Positions 24,705 to 33,993 of a stretch of 64,000 nucleotides of DNA are shown one piece after another. Below the pieces are notes generated by a model. It worked only from the letters and a program-made list of their open reading frames with translations, had not been told where the DNA came from and searched no databases. Each line of letters starts with the position of its first letter. The stretch's first letter is position 1. Where the stretch lies: contig NZ_SZPZ01000001.1 in NCBI RefSeq assembly GCF_005233875.1, positions 1,426,001-1,490,000 on the forward strand, read 5' to 3'. Position numbers and translations under genes: made by a program. Origin of the DNA: Kribbella jiaozuonensis (GTDB lineage Bacteria > Actinomycetota > Actinomycetes > Propionibacteriales > Kribbellaceae).

Positions 24705-27700
24705 ATGCATCGGAAGACCCTCCTACGGCTGCTGCTTGCCGCCGTACTCATCGCCACCGGCCTGCTGTCCGTCCCGACAGCCACCGCCGCGACCCTGACC
24801 AAGACCCTCTCTGCCAGCAGTTCGATCGGGGAGTACCCGAGCGGCAACGCCGGCGACGGCAACCAGAACACGTACTGGGAGAGCAACAACAACGCCTTCC
24901 CGCAGTGGATCCAGGCGGATCTCGGTGCCACGAAGGACGTCAACCAGATCACGCTCAAGCTCCCCGCTTCATGGGGCCCGCGGAGCCAGACGCTGACCGT
25001 CCAGGGCAGCGCCAACGGCTCGTCGTTCAGCACGATCGTCAGCAGTACGGCGTACTCCTTCAGCGGGAGCAACGTCGTGACGATCAACTTCACCAACACC
25101 GCCGCGCGCTACGTCCGGCTCACCTTCACCGCGAACACGGGCTGGCCGGCTGCGCAACTGTCGGAGTTCGAGCTGGCCGGGCCTGGTGGCGGGCCGGTCG
25201 AACCTCCGACCGGCACCGACCTCGCCGCCGGCAAAGCGATCGAGGCGTCCAGCTCGGTCTTCAGCTTCGTCGCGTCGAATGCGAACGACGGCAACGCCGG
25301 CACGTACTGGGAGTCCAACGGCTTCCCGTCGACGCTGACCGTGAAGCTCGGCGCGAACGCCGACCTCAGCTCGGTCGTCGTCAAGCTCAACCCCGACCCG
25401 GTCTGGGGTGCGCGCACGCAGAGCATCCAGGTCCTCGGCCGTGAACAGTCCGCCACGACGTTCACCTCGGTCGTGGCGCGAGCCGACTACCAGTTCGACC
25501 CGTCCGCCAACCAGAACACGGTCACCATTCCGGTCACCGGCCGGTACGCCGACCTCCGCCTTCAGGTCTTCAGCAACACCGGCGCACCCGGCGGCCAGGT
25601 CGCCGAGCTCCAGGTCTTCGGTACGGCGGCGCCCAACCCCGACCTCGTGGTGACGAACGTCGCCTGGTCCCCGGCCAACCCGACCGAGACCACGCCGATC
25701 ACCCTGTCCGCAACCGTCAAGAACAACGGGTCCGCAGCCGCCCCGGCGAGCAGCCTGAACTTCCTCCTCAACGGCAGCACCGCCGGTACGGCGAACGTCG
25801 GCGCTCTCGCGACCGGCGCATCCGCCACCGTCACCGCCGACGCCGGGACGCGTGCCCAAGGCAACTACACCGTTGCCGCCGTCGCCGATCCCACCAACGC
25901 GATCGTCGAACAGAACGACAACAACAACACCCTGCAAGCGACCAGTCAACTGCAAGTCACCCAAGCTCCCGGGCCGGATCTCCAGGTCACCGGCATCACC
26001 TCCAACCCGGCCAACCCGGCTCCCGGCGCAGCGGTCTCCTTCACCGTTGCCGTCAACAACCGTGGTACGTCGGCCTCAGCCGCGAGCGTCACCAAGCTGA
26101 CCGTCGGCACCACCACCCTCACCGGCAACACTGCGTCGATCGCCGCCGGTGCCACCGCCAACGTCGCGATCAGCGGAACCTGGACGGCGACCAACGGCGG
26201 CGCCACCCTGACCGCGACCGCCGACTCCACGAATACCGTTGCCGAGACCAACGAAACCAACAACACCCTGACCAAGTCGATCGTCGTCGGTCGCGGTGCC
26301 GCCGTACCGTTCACGTCGTACGAGGCCGAGGCGGGTTCCTACACCGGCACGCTGCTGACCGCGGACGCACTGCGGACCTTCGGGCACACGAACTTCGCCA
26401 CCGAGTCGTCCGGCCGCCAGTCGGTCCGGCTCAACTCGAGCGGTCAGTACGTCGAGTTCACCTCGACCGTTCCGACCAACTCGATCGTGGTCCGCAACTC
26501 GATCCCGGACTCGGCCGACGGGCAGGGGCTGCAGGCAACGATCAGCCTGTACGTCGACGGCACGTTCAAGCAGAAGCTGAACCTGTCGTCCCACAACAGC
26601 TGGCTCTACGGCAACACGGACCAGCCTGAAGGACTCACCAACACCCCTGGTGGCGACGCACGCCGCCTCTTCGACGAATCGCATGCCTTGCTCGGTACGT
26701 CGTACCCGGCCGGCACGAAGTTCCGGCTGCAGCGCGATGCCGGCGACACGGCGTCGTACTACATCGTCGACCTGGTCGACCTCGAGCAGGTCGCGCCGCC
26801 GCTGTCCCAACCGTCCGGCTGCACGTCGATCACGCAGTACGGCGCGGTGCCGAACGACGGCGTCGACGACGCGGACGCGATCCAGCGGGCCGTGACCGAC
26901 GACCAGAACGGCGTGATCGGCTGCGTCTGGATCCCGGAAGGTCAATGGCGGCAGGAGAAGAAGATCCTCACCGACGACCCGCTGAACCGCGGTCAGTACA
27001 ACCAGGTCGGGATCAGCAACGCCACGATCCGCGGTGCCGGGATGTGGTATTCGCAGCTTTACTCGACCATCGAGCCGCAGAACGCCGGCGGTATCAACCA
27101 CCCGCACGAAGGCAACTTCGGCTTCGACATCGACAAGAACGTGCAGCTGTCCGATATCGCGATCTTCGGGTCCGGGCGGATCCGCGGCGGTGACGGGAAC
27201 GCCGAGGGTGGCGTCGCGCTCAACGGCCGGTTCGGGACCGGTACGAAGATCAGCAACGTCTGGATCGAGCACTCGAACGTCGGGGTCTGGGTCGGGCGCG
27301 ACTACGACAACATCCCCGACCTGTGGGGCCCGGCCGACGGGCTCGAGTTCAGCGGGATGCGGATCCGCGACACGTACGCCGACGGGATCAACTTCACCAA
27401 CGGCACCCGGAACTCGAAGGTGTTCAACTCGTCCTTCCGGACCACCGGCGACGACTCGCTGGCCGTCTGGGCGAACAAGTACGTAAAGGACCAGTCGGTC
27501 GACATCGGCCACGACAACTCGTTCACCAACAACACCGTGCAACTGCCGTGGCGGGCGAACGGCATCGCGATCTACGGAGGCTATGGCAACAACATCCAGA
27601 ACAACCTGATCTACGACACGATGAACTACCCCGGCATCATGCTCGCGACCGACCACGACCCGCTGCCGTTCTCCGGTACGACGCTGATCGCGAACAACGC

Positions 27701-28037
27701 GCTCTACCGCTGCGGTGGCGTGTTCTGGAACGAGGCGCAGGAGTTCGGGGCGATCACGTTGTTCCCGTCGAACCTGCCGATCCCCGGCGTCACGATCCGC
27801 GACACCGAGATCTACGACTCGACGTACGACGGGATCCAGTTCAAGACCGGCGGCGGCGAGATGCCGAACGTTGCGCTTAGCAACATCCGGATCGACAAGT
27901 CGAACAACGGCTCCGGCATCCTCGCGATGGGCGGCGCCCGCGGCAACGCGACGCTCTCCAACGTCACCATCACCAACTCCAGGGACGGCGACATCCTCAA
28001 GGAGCCCGGCTCGAGCTTCACCTTCACCGGGCAGTAG
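24705..28037 (+). CDS. Secreted multimodular polysaccharidase, GH87-like (alpha-1,3-glucanase / mycodextranase type)
   Basis: 1110 residues. A signal peptide covers residues 1-29 (cleavage near TATAA). Two F5/8-type carbohydrate-binding modules follow (~30-155 and ~168-305), then two CARDB-type Ig modules (~311-420 and ~423-530), a CBM35/CBM6-like module (~538-690) and a right-handed beta-helix catalytic domain (~700-1110). The motifs DTYADGIN and TTGDDSLAVW in the helix resemble the Asp-rich active site of GH87 enzymes. These cleave alpha-1,3-glucan of fungal walls or dental plaque. GGAGG stands 5 bases before the ATG. It is convergent with a GH16-like enzyme, so the pair could act on fungal cell walls together. 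Confidence 0.78.
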   Translation: MHRKTLLRLLLAAVLIATGLLSVPTATAATLTKTLSASSSIGEYPSGNAGDGNQNTYWESNNNAFPQWIQADLGATKDVNQITLKLPASWGPRSQTLTVQGSANGSSFSTIVSSTAYSFSGSNVVTINFTNTAARYVRLTFTANTGWPAAQLSEFELAGPGGGPVEPPTGTDLAAGKAIEASSSVFSFVASNANDGNAGTYWESNGFPSTLTVKLGANADLSSVVVKLNPDPVWGARTQSIQVLGREQSATTFTSVVARADYQFDPSANQNTVTIPVTGRYADLRLQVFSNTGAPGGQVAELQVFGTAAPNPDLVVTNVAWSPANPTETTPITLSATVKNNGSAAAPASSLNFLLNGSTAGTANVGALATGASATVTADAGTRAQGNYTVAAVADPTNAIVEQNDNNNTLQATSQLQVTQAPGPDLQVTGITSNPANPAPGAAVSFTVAVNNRGTSASAASVTKLTVGTTTLTGNTASIAAGATANVAISGTWTATNGGATLTATADSTNTVAETNETNNTLTKSIVVGRGAAVPFTSYEAEAGSYTGTLLTADALRTFGHTNFATESSGRQSVRLNSSGQYVEFTSTVPTNSIVVRNSIPDSADGQGLQATISLYVDGTFKQKLNLSSHNSWLYGNTDQPEGLTNTPGGDARRLFDESHALLGTSYPAGTKFRLQRDAGDTASYYIVDLVDLEQVAPPLSQPSGCTSITQYGAVPNDGVDDADAIQRAVTDDQNGVIGCVWIPEGQWRQEKKILTDDPLNRGQYNQVGISNATIRGAGMWYSQLYSTIEPQNAGGINHPHEGNFGFDIDKNVQLSDIAIFGSGRIRGGDGNAEGGVALNGRFGTGTKISNVWIEHSNVGVWVGRDYDNIPDLWGPADGLEFSGMRIRDTYADGINFTNGTRNSKVFNSSFRTTGDDSLAVWANKYVKDQSVDIGHDNSFTNNTVQLPWRANGIAIYGGYGNNIQNNLIYDTMNYPGIMLATDHDPLPFSGTTLIANNALYRCGGVFWNEAQEFGAITLFPSNLPIPGVTIRDTEIYDSTYDGIQFKTGGGEMPNVALSNIRIDKSNNGSGILAMGGARGNATLSNVTITNSRDGDILKEPGSSFTFTGQ

Positions 28038-28043
28038 TCAGGC

Positions 28044-28111
28044 CACCGGGCAAACCCAGCCCCGCCCGGTGACCCCCGAGGCCCCGCACCCCGTCCGAGG
28101 TGCGGGGCCTC
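28044..28111. terminator. Two tandem hairpins between convergent hydrolases
   Basis: Hairpin 1 is CACCGGGC (28044-28051) with GCCCGGTG (28064-28071). Hairpin 2 is GAGGCCCCGCACC (28078-28090) with GGTGCGGGGCCTC (28099-28111), a perfect 13-bp stem. The second ends 5 bases before the GH16-like stop, so it can serve both strands. Confidence 0.85.
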
Positions 28112-28116
28112 AGCTT

Positions 28117-28863
28117 CTACGGGCGGTAGACCCGGACGTAGTCGAGCTGCATCGACCCGGCGCTCACGGTCGGCGGGATCTTCCCGTACACGAACAGATC
28201 CAGAATCAACGCGTCCCCGCTGCCGGAGTACGCCCCCTGCCGGCACACCTCTTTGCCGTCGACATACCAAACCGTATGGTCTGGTCCGACCTGCTCGGCG
28301 ATCGTGTGCCAGTCGGTGGTGAGGTCGGTCGGCGACTCGTAGGTGCAGGCGCCGCCGGGGGACTGATGGTTGGTGAGGTACAGCGCCTTGTGGTTGTCGC
28401 TGTAGAACTCGTACGTGTCCTGCTCGTTCGATCCGTTACCGTTCCACGTCCAGGTCGAGGGCCAGAAACCCTTGTCCGCCGGGAGTTTCAGCCGCGTCTC
28501 GATGTAGTCGCCGGGCTGTACCGCGAACGACTGGGCCGGCTCGTGCCCGCACGCCTGCCCGGTCGTGATCAGCGCGCCCGACCACTGGTACCCGGCCGCT
28601 GGGTTGTTCTTCCGGGCTGTCATCGTGAGCTTCCCGTCGCCGACCGACAGCGCGTCCCAGGTATGCCATTCGAGCTGCTGATTGCCCTTGTTGCCGAGGC
28701 ATTGGTCGGCTTCCGCGTTCGAGTGGATCGCCCACTTCGTCCGGTCGATCGCCGTACCGTCGAACTCGTCGGCGAACACCAGCTTCCCCGGCGCCGCGTC
28801 GGCCGCCCGGATCGGTACGGCGAACAAGCCGAGCACCACCAAAGCAGTAAGTAACTTACGCAT
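28117..28863 (-). CDS. Secreted GH16-like endo-glycosidase
   Basis: 248 residues with a signal peptide (1-23) and a single concanavalin-like domain. LVFADEFDGTAIDRTKW is the usual GH16 opening. The catalytic motif ExDxxE is present as EQDTYE (within SNEQDTYEF), with WTWNGNG before it. A C-terminal strand LDYVRVYRP closes the fold, so the protein is complete. GH16 members cut beta-1,3/1,4-glucans or galactans; the substrate is not evident. It is the natural partner of the convergent GH87-like enzyme for fungal wall attack, which is inference. Confidence 0.85.
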   Translation of the reverse strand: MRKLLTALVVLGLFAVPIRAADAAPGKLVFADEFDGTAIDRTKWAIHSNAEADQCLGNKGNQQLEWHTWDALSVGDGKLTMTARKNNPAAGYQWSGALITTGQACGHEPAQSFAVQPGDYIETRLKLPADKGFWPSTWTWNGNGSNEQDTYEFYSDNHKALYLTNHQSPGGACTYESPTDLTTDWHTIAEQVGPDHTVWYVDGKEVCRQGAYSGSGDALILDLFVYGKIPPTVSAGSMQLDYVRVYRP

Positions 28864-28910
28864 CAGCTAGACCTCTCCGTCGAAAACCAACGGATCAAAC
28901 GGTCGCTTGA

Positions 28911-29753
28911 TCAGGGCCGGGTTGTCAACTCCTGCATACCGATCACATCCAGCAGCCGGATCGCCTGATCGGACTCGGATCCGGGCTCGGCCGTGTAGAG
29001 CACGACCCGCTGATCGCGCTCGGGGACGACGAGCACCTCGCAGATCACGTCGATCCGGCCGACCTGCGGATGGAAGATCGTCTGGCACAGCGACTGCTGC
29101 CGCCCGACCTCGTGCCGGGCCCAGATCTCCGCGAACTCCGGGCTCCCGTCGAGCAGGTCGCGCACCAGCCGCGCGATCTCCGGATCGTCCGGGTACTTCG
29201 TCGTCGCTGTTCGCAGGTCGGCCGCCGCCTCCGCCGCGAACTCCCGCGTCGCTTCCTCCCCGAAGAGCTCGGTCTGCCGATCCGTCAGGAACCGCAGCCG
29301 CAGCAGGTTGCGTTCGCGGGTGGGCAGGGCCGAGAAGTCGGTGATCAGTGCCGCCGCGAGCGGGTTCCAGGCGAGGACGTCGTACTTCGCGTCGAGCACC
29401 AGACCGGGTACGTCGAGCCGGCCGAGCATCCGGAGTACACCGGTGCGTACGTCGACGGGCGGCCCGGGCGGCGGTCCTGGTTGCTCGCCCGCGAGCCGGA
29501 AGAGGTGATCGCGCTCGTCGTCGGACAGCCGCAGTCCGCGGGCCAGTCCGGTCAGCACGGCGCGGGACGGACGCGGACCGCGGGCCTGCTCGAGGCGGGT
29601 GTAGTAGTCGGTCGACATGGTCGCCAGGCTCGCGACCTCCTCACGGCGCAGCCCCGGCGTCCGGCGACGCAGGCCGGCGGGCAGGCCGACATCGGCGGGT
29701 TGCAGGCCTTGCCGCTTGATCCGCAAGAACTCCGCGAGCTGTCCCCGATCCAT
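28911..29753 (-). CDS. XRE-family regulator with MmyB-like ligand-binding domain
   Basis: 280 residues. The helix-turn-helix lies at ~20-75 (LRREEVASLATMSTDYYTRLEQAR) and is followed by the MmyB-type domain (WNPLAAALITDFS, then NLLRLRF and the late RIDVICE-x-LVVPERDQRVV region). This architecture is very common in actinobacteria and is usually divergent from, and represses, an oxidoreductase gene. Here the divergent gene is a short-chain dehydrogenase. ATG 29753 gives the typical N-terminus. Confidence 0.92.
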   Translation of the reverse strand: MDRGQLAEFLRIKRQGLQPADVGLPAGLRRRTPGLRREEVASLATMSTDYYTRLEQARGPRPSRAVLTGLARGLRLSDDERDHLFRLAGEQPGPPPGPPVDVRTGVLRMLGRLDVPGLVLDAKYDVLAWNPLAAALITDFSALPTRERNLLRLRFLTDRQTELFGEEATREFAAEAAADLRTATTKYPDDPEIARLVRDLLDGSPEFAEIWARHEVGRQQSLCQTIFHPQVGRIDVICEVLVVPERDQRVVLYTAEPGSESDQAIRLLDVIGMQELTTRP

Positions 29754-29809
29754 GGTCCCAGGATCCCAGCCGCGCAACTGCCGAACCAGGGACCGCCGAT
29801 CCCAGGGTC
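29754..29809. promoter_or_regulatory. Repeated GATCCCAG / GGTCCC elements in a divergent promoter
   Basis: GGTCCC (29754) is inverted as GGGACC (29789), and GATCCCAG occurs at 29762 and 29798 as a direct repeat. The elements lie between the XRE regulator and the SDR and are plausible binding sites for the regulator. Confidence 0.4.
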
Positions 29810-29854
29810 GGCCCGCTCTGCCTCGACGACGCAATCGGCCGGAGCGTGGACGGC

Positions 29855-30577
29855 ATGAACACGAACAAGATCGCGCTCGTCACGGGCGCCAACAAGGGCA
29901 TCGGCAAGGAGATCGCGCGGCAGCTCGGGCAGGCCGGGTTCACCGTGCTGGTCGGGTCACGGGACGTCGCGCGCGGCGAGGTCGCGGTGAAGGAGTTGGT
30001 TGCCGAGGGCCTCGATGCGATCGGGATCCAGCTGGAGGTCACGGACGAGGCGTCGGTGCGAGCGGCGGCCGAGCGGGTCGGGGCGGCGTACGGGCGGTTG
30101 GATGTGCTGATCAACAACGCGGCGATCATTCCGGAGGGGGACGATGCGGTGTCGCGGATCGGCGACGGCGTACTGCGGGAGGCGTTCGAGACGAATGTGC
30201 TCGGGTTGGTGCGGGTGACGCAGGCGTTCCTGCCGCTGCTTGCCGAGGATGCCCGGATCGTGAATCTGTCCACGTCGCTGGCGTCGTTCGAGCAGGTCGG
30301 GGATCCGGAGTCGCGGATGTCGACGGTGCTGACGCTCGGCTACAACTCGTCGAAGGCGGCGGTGAACATGGTCACGGTCATGCTCGCCAACGAACTCCGC
30401 GGCACGGGCATCCTGGTCAACGGCGCGGATCCGGGGAACTGCGCCACCGACATGGGTGGGTGGAGTGCGGTGCGTACGCCGGCGCAGGGCGCGGCGGTCG
30501 CCGTCGGGCTCGCGACGCTGGGCGCCGACGGGCCTACGGGGCAGGTGTATGCCGAAGAAGGCCGCCTCGCCTGGTAG
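29855..30577 (+). CDS. Short-chain dehydrogenase/reductase (SDR)
   Basis: 240 residues. The NADP-binding motif TGANKGIGKE (~10-19), NNAA (~88), the catalytic triad S-Y-K (NLSTSLASF, then YNSSK) and VNGADPGNCATDM near the end define a classical SDR close to carbonyl-reductase-like members. Arg at position ~37 suggests NADPH preference. ATG 29855 is chosen over GTG 29846 because GGAG is then 10 bases away rather than 1. It is divergent from and probably repressed by the XRE/MmyB regulator. Substrate unknown. Confidence 0.9.
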   Translation: MNTNKIALVTGANKGIGKEIARQLGQAGFTVLVGSRDVARGEVAVKELVAEGLDAIGIQLEVTDEASVRAAAERVGAAYGRLDVLINNAAIIPEGDDAVSRIGDGVLREAFETNVLGLVRVTQAFLPLLAEDARIVNLSTSLASFEQVGDPESRMSTVLTLGYNSSKAAVNMVTVMLANELRGTGILVNGADPGNCATDMGGWSAVRTPAQGAAVAVGLATLGADGPTGQVYAEEGRLAW

Positions 30578-30644
30578 CCCACACCGCAGCCGGGTGCCGG
30601 CGAAGCGCACCGCCGCCGGCGCGCGGCACGCGTCCGGCTGAGCG

Positions 30645-31193
30645 TCAGACGATGGCGCCGGACCAGGCGAGGGCCTGTTTGAGGAGTTGACCGCGGCCGC
30701 CCTCGAGGTCGTTCAGGAGGCTCGGGGCCAGGGCTTCCTCGGGGGTGAGCCAGGTGAGCTCGAGGGCGTCCTGGCGCGGGTTGCACTCGCCGGTGACCGG
30801 GACGACGTACACGAGGGCGACAGCGTGCTGCCGCGGGTCGTGCAGCGGGGTCACGCCGGGGAACGGGAAGTACTCCGCGACCGTGACCGGCACGAGCGTC
30901 GCGGGCAGGCGGGGGAACGCGGCCGGGCCGAGGTCCTTCTCGATGTTGCGCTGCAGCGCGTCGCGGATCGACTCGTTGTGCATGACCCGGCCGGAGACCA
31001 GTGTGCGGATGATCTCACCGGTCGCGGCCGAGGTCCGCAGCAGTACGCCGATGTGCTCGATCTGGCCCAGGGCGTCGACCCGGGCCGGGACAGCCTCGAC
31101 GTACAGGATCGGGACCCGCGTACGGGTCTCGGCGAGCGCGAACTCGGACAGCCAGCCGGGATTCGGGTCAGGCGTTTGCAGCGACGACGTCAT
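30645..31193 (-). CDS. DUF4916 / NUDIX-like protein
   Basis: 182 residues. The sequence shows the NUDIX-like fold (VEAVPARVDALGQIEHIGVLLR, then RGV-type loop region and LTWLTPEEAL near the end) but the classical Nudix box GX5EX7REUXEEXGU is not intact. This fits the DUF4916 group of actinobacterial NUDIX relatives, so phosphohydrolase activity is doubtful. It lies 15 bases after the AraC gene on the same strand and is probably co-transcribed with it. Confidence 0.75.
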   Translation of the reverse strand: MTSSLQTPDPNPGWLSEFALAETRTRVPILYVEAVPARVDALGQIEHIGVLLRTSAATGEIIRTLVSGRVMHNESIRDALQRNIEKDLGPAAFPRLPATLVPVTVAEYFPFPGVTPLHDPRQHAVALVYVVPVTGECNPRQDALELTWLTPEEALAPSLLNDLEGGRGQLLKQALAWSGAIV

Positions 31194-31207
31194 ACCCACA
31201 TCTTTGC

Positions 31208-31897
31208 TTACGGTCTGAAAGCGGACCTGTACTGGGATGGACTCAGTCCGAATGTTGAGCGGAATCTTCTGGTCGCGTGGCTCGGGTCGTGCCAGCCGAC
31301 CGTGGCGCCGATGGTCGCGACCGGTAGCTCGGTCTCGATCAGGAGGCCGGCGGCGCGCTCGGCGCGGATGCGGTTCAGGTAGGCCATCGGGGACATGCCG
31401 ACGGACTTGCCGAAGAGCCGGATCAAGTACCCGGGCGCGAGGTTGACGCGCGCGCCCAGCTGTTCGAGAGTCCACGGCTCGGCCAGGTCGGCCTCCAGCA
31501 GGCGCATCGCATGCTGCACCGCCGGATGCGCAGGCGCCTGCCTGCCGGCGCCTGGAACGAGCGCGCCGGACAGCAGTCCGAACACGTCCGGTCCCAGGTA
31601 GGCGTTCCGGACCACCAGCCCGGCGCATTCGACGTACCCGTGCCACTCGCCGGGCCGAAGTACGACCACCGAGTCCGGCCCCAACTCGACCTCCCCGGCG
31701 GCCGACACATGCACACCCCGCCCCGCGACCACGACCGCGATCTCGAAGAACGCGTGGCTGTGTACGGCGACGTCCGCGACCAGCTCGAGTCGCTCGCCCG
31801 CGACCGGCAGCCGCGGATCCGGGAAGACCTCGCTGCTCAGCACGTTGTGCACGACCGCCTCCAGGAGGTCAAGATCAGTCAAGTCCTGGTCAACCAC
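31208..31897 (-). CDS. AraC-family transcriptional regulator
   Basis: 229 residues. An N-terminal cupin-like effector domain (VHSHAFFEIAVVVAGRG, with VLRPGEWHGY) is followed by two helix-turn-helix motifs at ~140-225 (LEQLGARVNLAPGYLIRLF and VATIGATVGWHDPSHATRRF). It is divergent from the PhyH-family dioxygenase at 31970, so regulation of that gene is likely. GTG 31897 is used as the start; a later start would truncate the cupin. Confidence 0.9.
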   Translation of the reverse strand: MVDQDLTDLDLLEAVVHNVLSSEVFPDPRLPVAGERLELVADVAVHSHAFFEIAVVVAGRGVHVSAAGEVELGPDSVVVLRPGEWHGYVECAGLVVRNAYLGPDVFGLLSGALVPGAGRQAPAHPAVQHAMRLLEADLAEPWTLEQLGARVNLAPGYLIRLFGKSVGMSPMAYLNRIRAERAAGLLIETELPVATIGATVGWHDPSHATRRFRSTFGLSPSQYRSAFRP

Positions 31898-31969
31898 TGT
31901 CTGTCGCCGGCAGCGGCGAACAGCGAGCCTGGAATCACCTTCCCGTCAACGGAATCCAGGAGTGCCCCG

Positions 31970-32731
31970 ATGACCACGACCGAGCCTACGACACCGCTCA
32001 CCCTCGACGAAGAGACGATTTCCGCCTATCGCCGCGACGGCGTGGTCCGGATCAAGAACATCATCGGCCGCGAGGAAGCAGCCCGGTTCGCGGAGGCTGC
32101 CGTCGCCGCGACCGAGAACGTCGACGACCTGTTCAAGGAGTCGAAGATCTTCAACCAGTACGTCAACGTCTGGCGTCAGAACGACGTACTGCGTGAGCTC
32201 ACCCTCGACCCTCGACTCGCCGCGGCGGCGACCGCGCTGGCCGGCGTACCGCTGCGGATCTGGCACGACCAGGTGCTGATCAAGCCGCCGCACAACGGCG
32301 CTGCGACCGAGTTCCACCAGGACGCGCCGTACTGGCCGCATGCCGGCTCGCGCGCCTCGCTGTCGGCGTGGATCGCGCTGGTCGACGTACCGGTCGAGCG
32401 AGGGTGCATGACGTTCATCCCCGGCTCGCAGGACCACCAGAACCTGCGCAGTCAGGACCTGTCCGACCGCGACGACCTGTTCCGCGCCGCGCCCGATCTG
32501 CGCTGGGAGGAGCGGCTGACGATCCCGCTGCAGGCCGGAGACTGCACCTTCCACAACGCGTACCTCGCGCACTCGGCGACGCCGAACCTCACCGACGACC
32601 CACGGATCGCGCACGTCAACATCTACTTCGACGCCGAGGCGACGTACACCGGTGTCGGCCACGTGGTCACCGACGGCCTCGGGCTGACCGTCGGCGCACC
32701 GCTGGAGCACGAGCTGTTCCCGACTGTTTAA
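31970..32731 (+). CDS. Phytanoyl-CoA dioxygenase (PhyH) family Fe(II)/2-oxoglutarate enzyme
   Basis: 253 residues. The iron ligands HxD are in FHQDAPYWPH and the distal His is in FHNAYLAHSATPN. An Arg for 2-oxoglutarate follows (DDPRIAHVNIYF). ATG 31970 is preceded by CCAGGAG at the right distance. PhyH members hydroxylate lipids, natural products or compatible solutes, and this one cannot be assigned. It is divergent from an AraC regulator and followed 29 bases later by an MFS transporter, so uptake or export of substrate or product may be linked. Confidence 0.9.
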   Translation: MTTTEPTTPLTLDEETISAYRRDGVVRIKNIIGREEAARFAEAAVAATENVDDLFKESKIFNQYVNVWRQNDVLRELTLDPRLAAAATALAGVPLRIWHDQVLIKPPHNGAATEFHQDAPYWPHAGSRASLSAWIALVDVPVERGCMTFIPGSQDHQNLRSQDLSDRDDLFRAAPDLRWEERLTIPLQAGDCTFHNAYLAHSATPNLTDDPRIAHVNIYFDAEATYTGVGHVVTDGLGLTVGAPLEHELFPTV

Positions 32732-32760
32732 TCTTTCACGTGGTGACATAAGTTGTCGTT

Positions 32761-33993
32761 GTGCGTCTGCTCACCGACATCCGTCCGTTGCGTGAGTCAG
32801 CCGATTTCCGGCGGTTGTGGGTCGGGTCGACCGTGTCGCAGCTCGGTCAGCAGATGACCGCGGTGACCGTGTCGATCCAGGTCTACGCGATCACGCATTC
32901 GACCTTCTCGGTCGGGCTTGTCGGGTTGTTCTCGCTGGTCCCGCTGGTCGTCTTCGGGCTGTACGGCGGGGCGATGGCCGACGCGATCGACCGCCGGATC
33001 CTGTCGCTCGTCTCGTCGGCCGGGCTGTGGTTGCTGTCGATGGTGCTGGTGCTGCAGTCGCATCTGGACTGGGGCAAGGTGTGGGTGCTGTACGCCGTCG
33101 TGGCCTGCCAGTCGGCCTGCTTCGCGGTCAACAACCCGGCGCGGTCCGCGATCATCCCGCGGCTGATCCGCCCCGAGCTGCTGCCGGCCGCGAACACGCT
33201 CAGCCAGGCCGCGTTCAACCTGGGCTTCACCGCCGGGCCGCTGCTCGGCGCGGCGGTGATCGCCTGGCACGGGTTCGCGGCGGCGTACCTGGTCGACGTG
33301 ATCACGTTCACCGCGGCGCTCTACGCGCTGTTCCGGCTGCCGGCGGTGCCGCCGACCGGCGCGATCCGGCGGGCCGGGCTGCGGTCGGTGCTCGAGGGGT
33401 TCACGTTCCTGCGGGCCGCGCCGGCGCTGCTCGCGACGTTCCTCGCGGACATCCTCGCGATGGTGTTCGCCCAGCCGCGGGCGTTGTTCCCGGCGGTGGC
33501 GGGTGCGTTCTTCGGCGGCGGCGTACGGACGGTCGGGTTGCTGCAGGCCGCGCCGGCGATCGGGGCGCTGATCGGGGTGATCTTCTCCGGCTGGGTGACC
33601 CGGGTACGGCGGCAGGGCGTGGCGATCGTGCTGGCGATCACGGCGTACGCCGCGGCCGTTGGGCTGTTCGGGTTGTCGCGGACGATCTGGCTGGGGGTGG
33701 CGTTGCTCGCGATGTCCGGTGCGGCCGACATGGTGAGTTCGGCGTACCGGAACACCGTGCTGCAGTCAGCGGCGCCGGATGCGATGCGCGGGCGGCTGCA
33801 GGGCGTCTTCATCGTCGTCGTGGCCGGCGGGCCGCGGCTCGGAGACTTTGTCGCTGGTACGACGGCGTCGTTGACCAGCCCCACGATCGCGCTGCTCGGC
33901 GGCGCCGCGGTCTGCATCACCGGCCTGTTCATCCTGCTCGCGCGGAACCGGCCGTTCCGGGTCTACGACTCGCAGACCCGCGCGCTCAGCTGA
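32761..33993 (+). CDS. MFS transporter, MFS_3 / enterobactin-exporter-like type
   Basis: 410 residues with twelve hydrophobic spans and a start in the soluble N-terminus RESADFRRLWVGSTVSQLGQQMT (two adjacent motifs), typical of the MFS_3 group. The GAMADAIDRR loop between spans 2 and 3 is the family's motif A. GTG 32761 is the start. It ends directly against the stop of the convergent gene, with no spacer. Substrate unknown; context suggests the product of the PhyH enzyme. Confidence 0.9.
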   Translation: MRLLTDIRPLRESADFRRLWVGSTVSQLGQQMTAVTVSIQVYAITHSTFSVGLVGLFSLVPLVVFGLYGGAMADAIDRRILSLVSSAGLWLLSMVLVLQSHLDWGKVWVLYAVVACQSACFAVNNPARSAIIPRLIRPELLPAANTLSQAAFNLGFTAGPLLGAAVIAWHGFAAAYLVDVITFTAALYALFRLPAVPPTGAIRRAGLRSVLEGFTFLRAAPALLATFLADILAMVFAQPRALFPAVAGAFFGGGVRTVGLLQAAPAIGALIGVIFSGWVTRVRRQGVAIVLAITAYAAAVGLFGLSRTIWLGVALLAMSGAADMVSSAYRNTVLQSAAPDAMRGRLQGVFIVVVAGGPRLGDFVAGTTASLTSPTIALLGGAAVCITGLFILLARNRPFRVYDSQTRALS

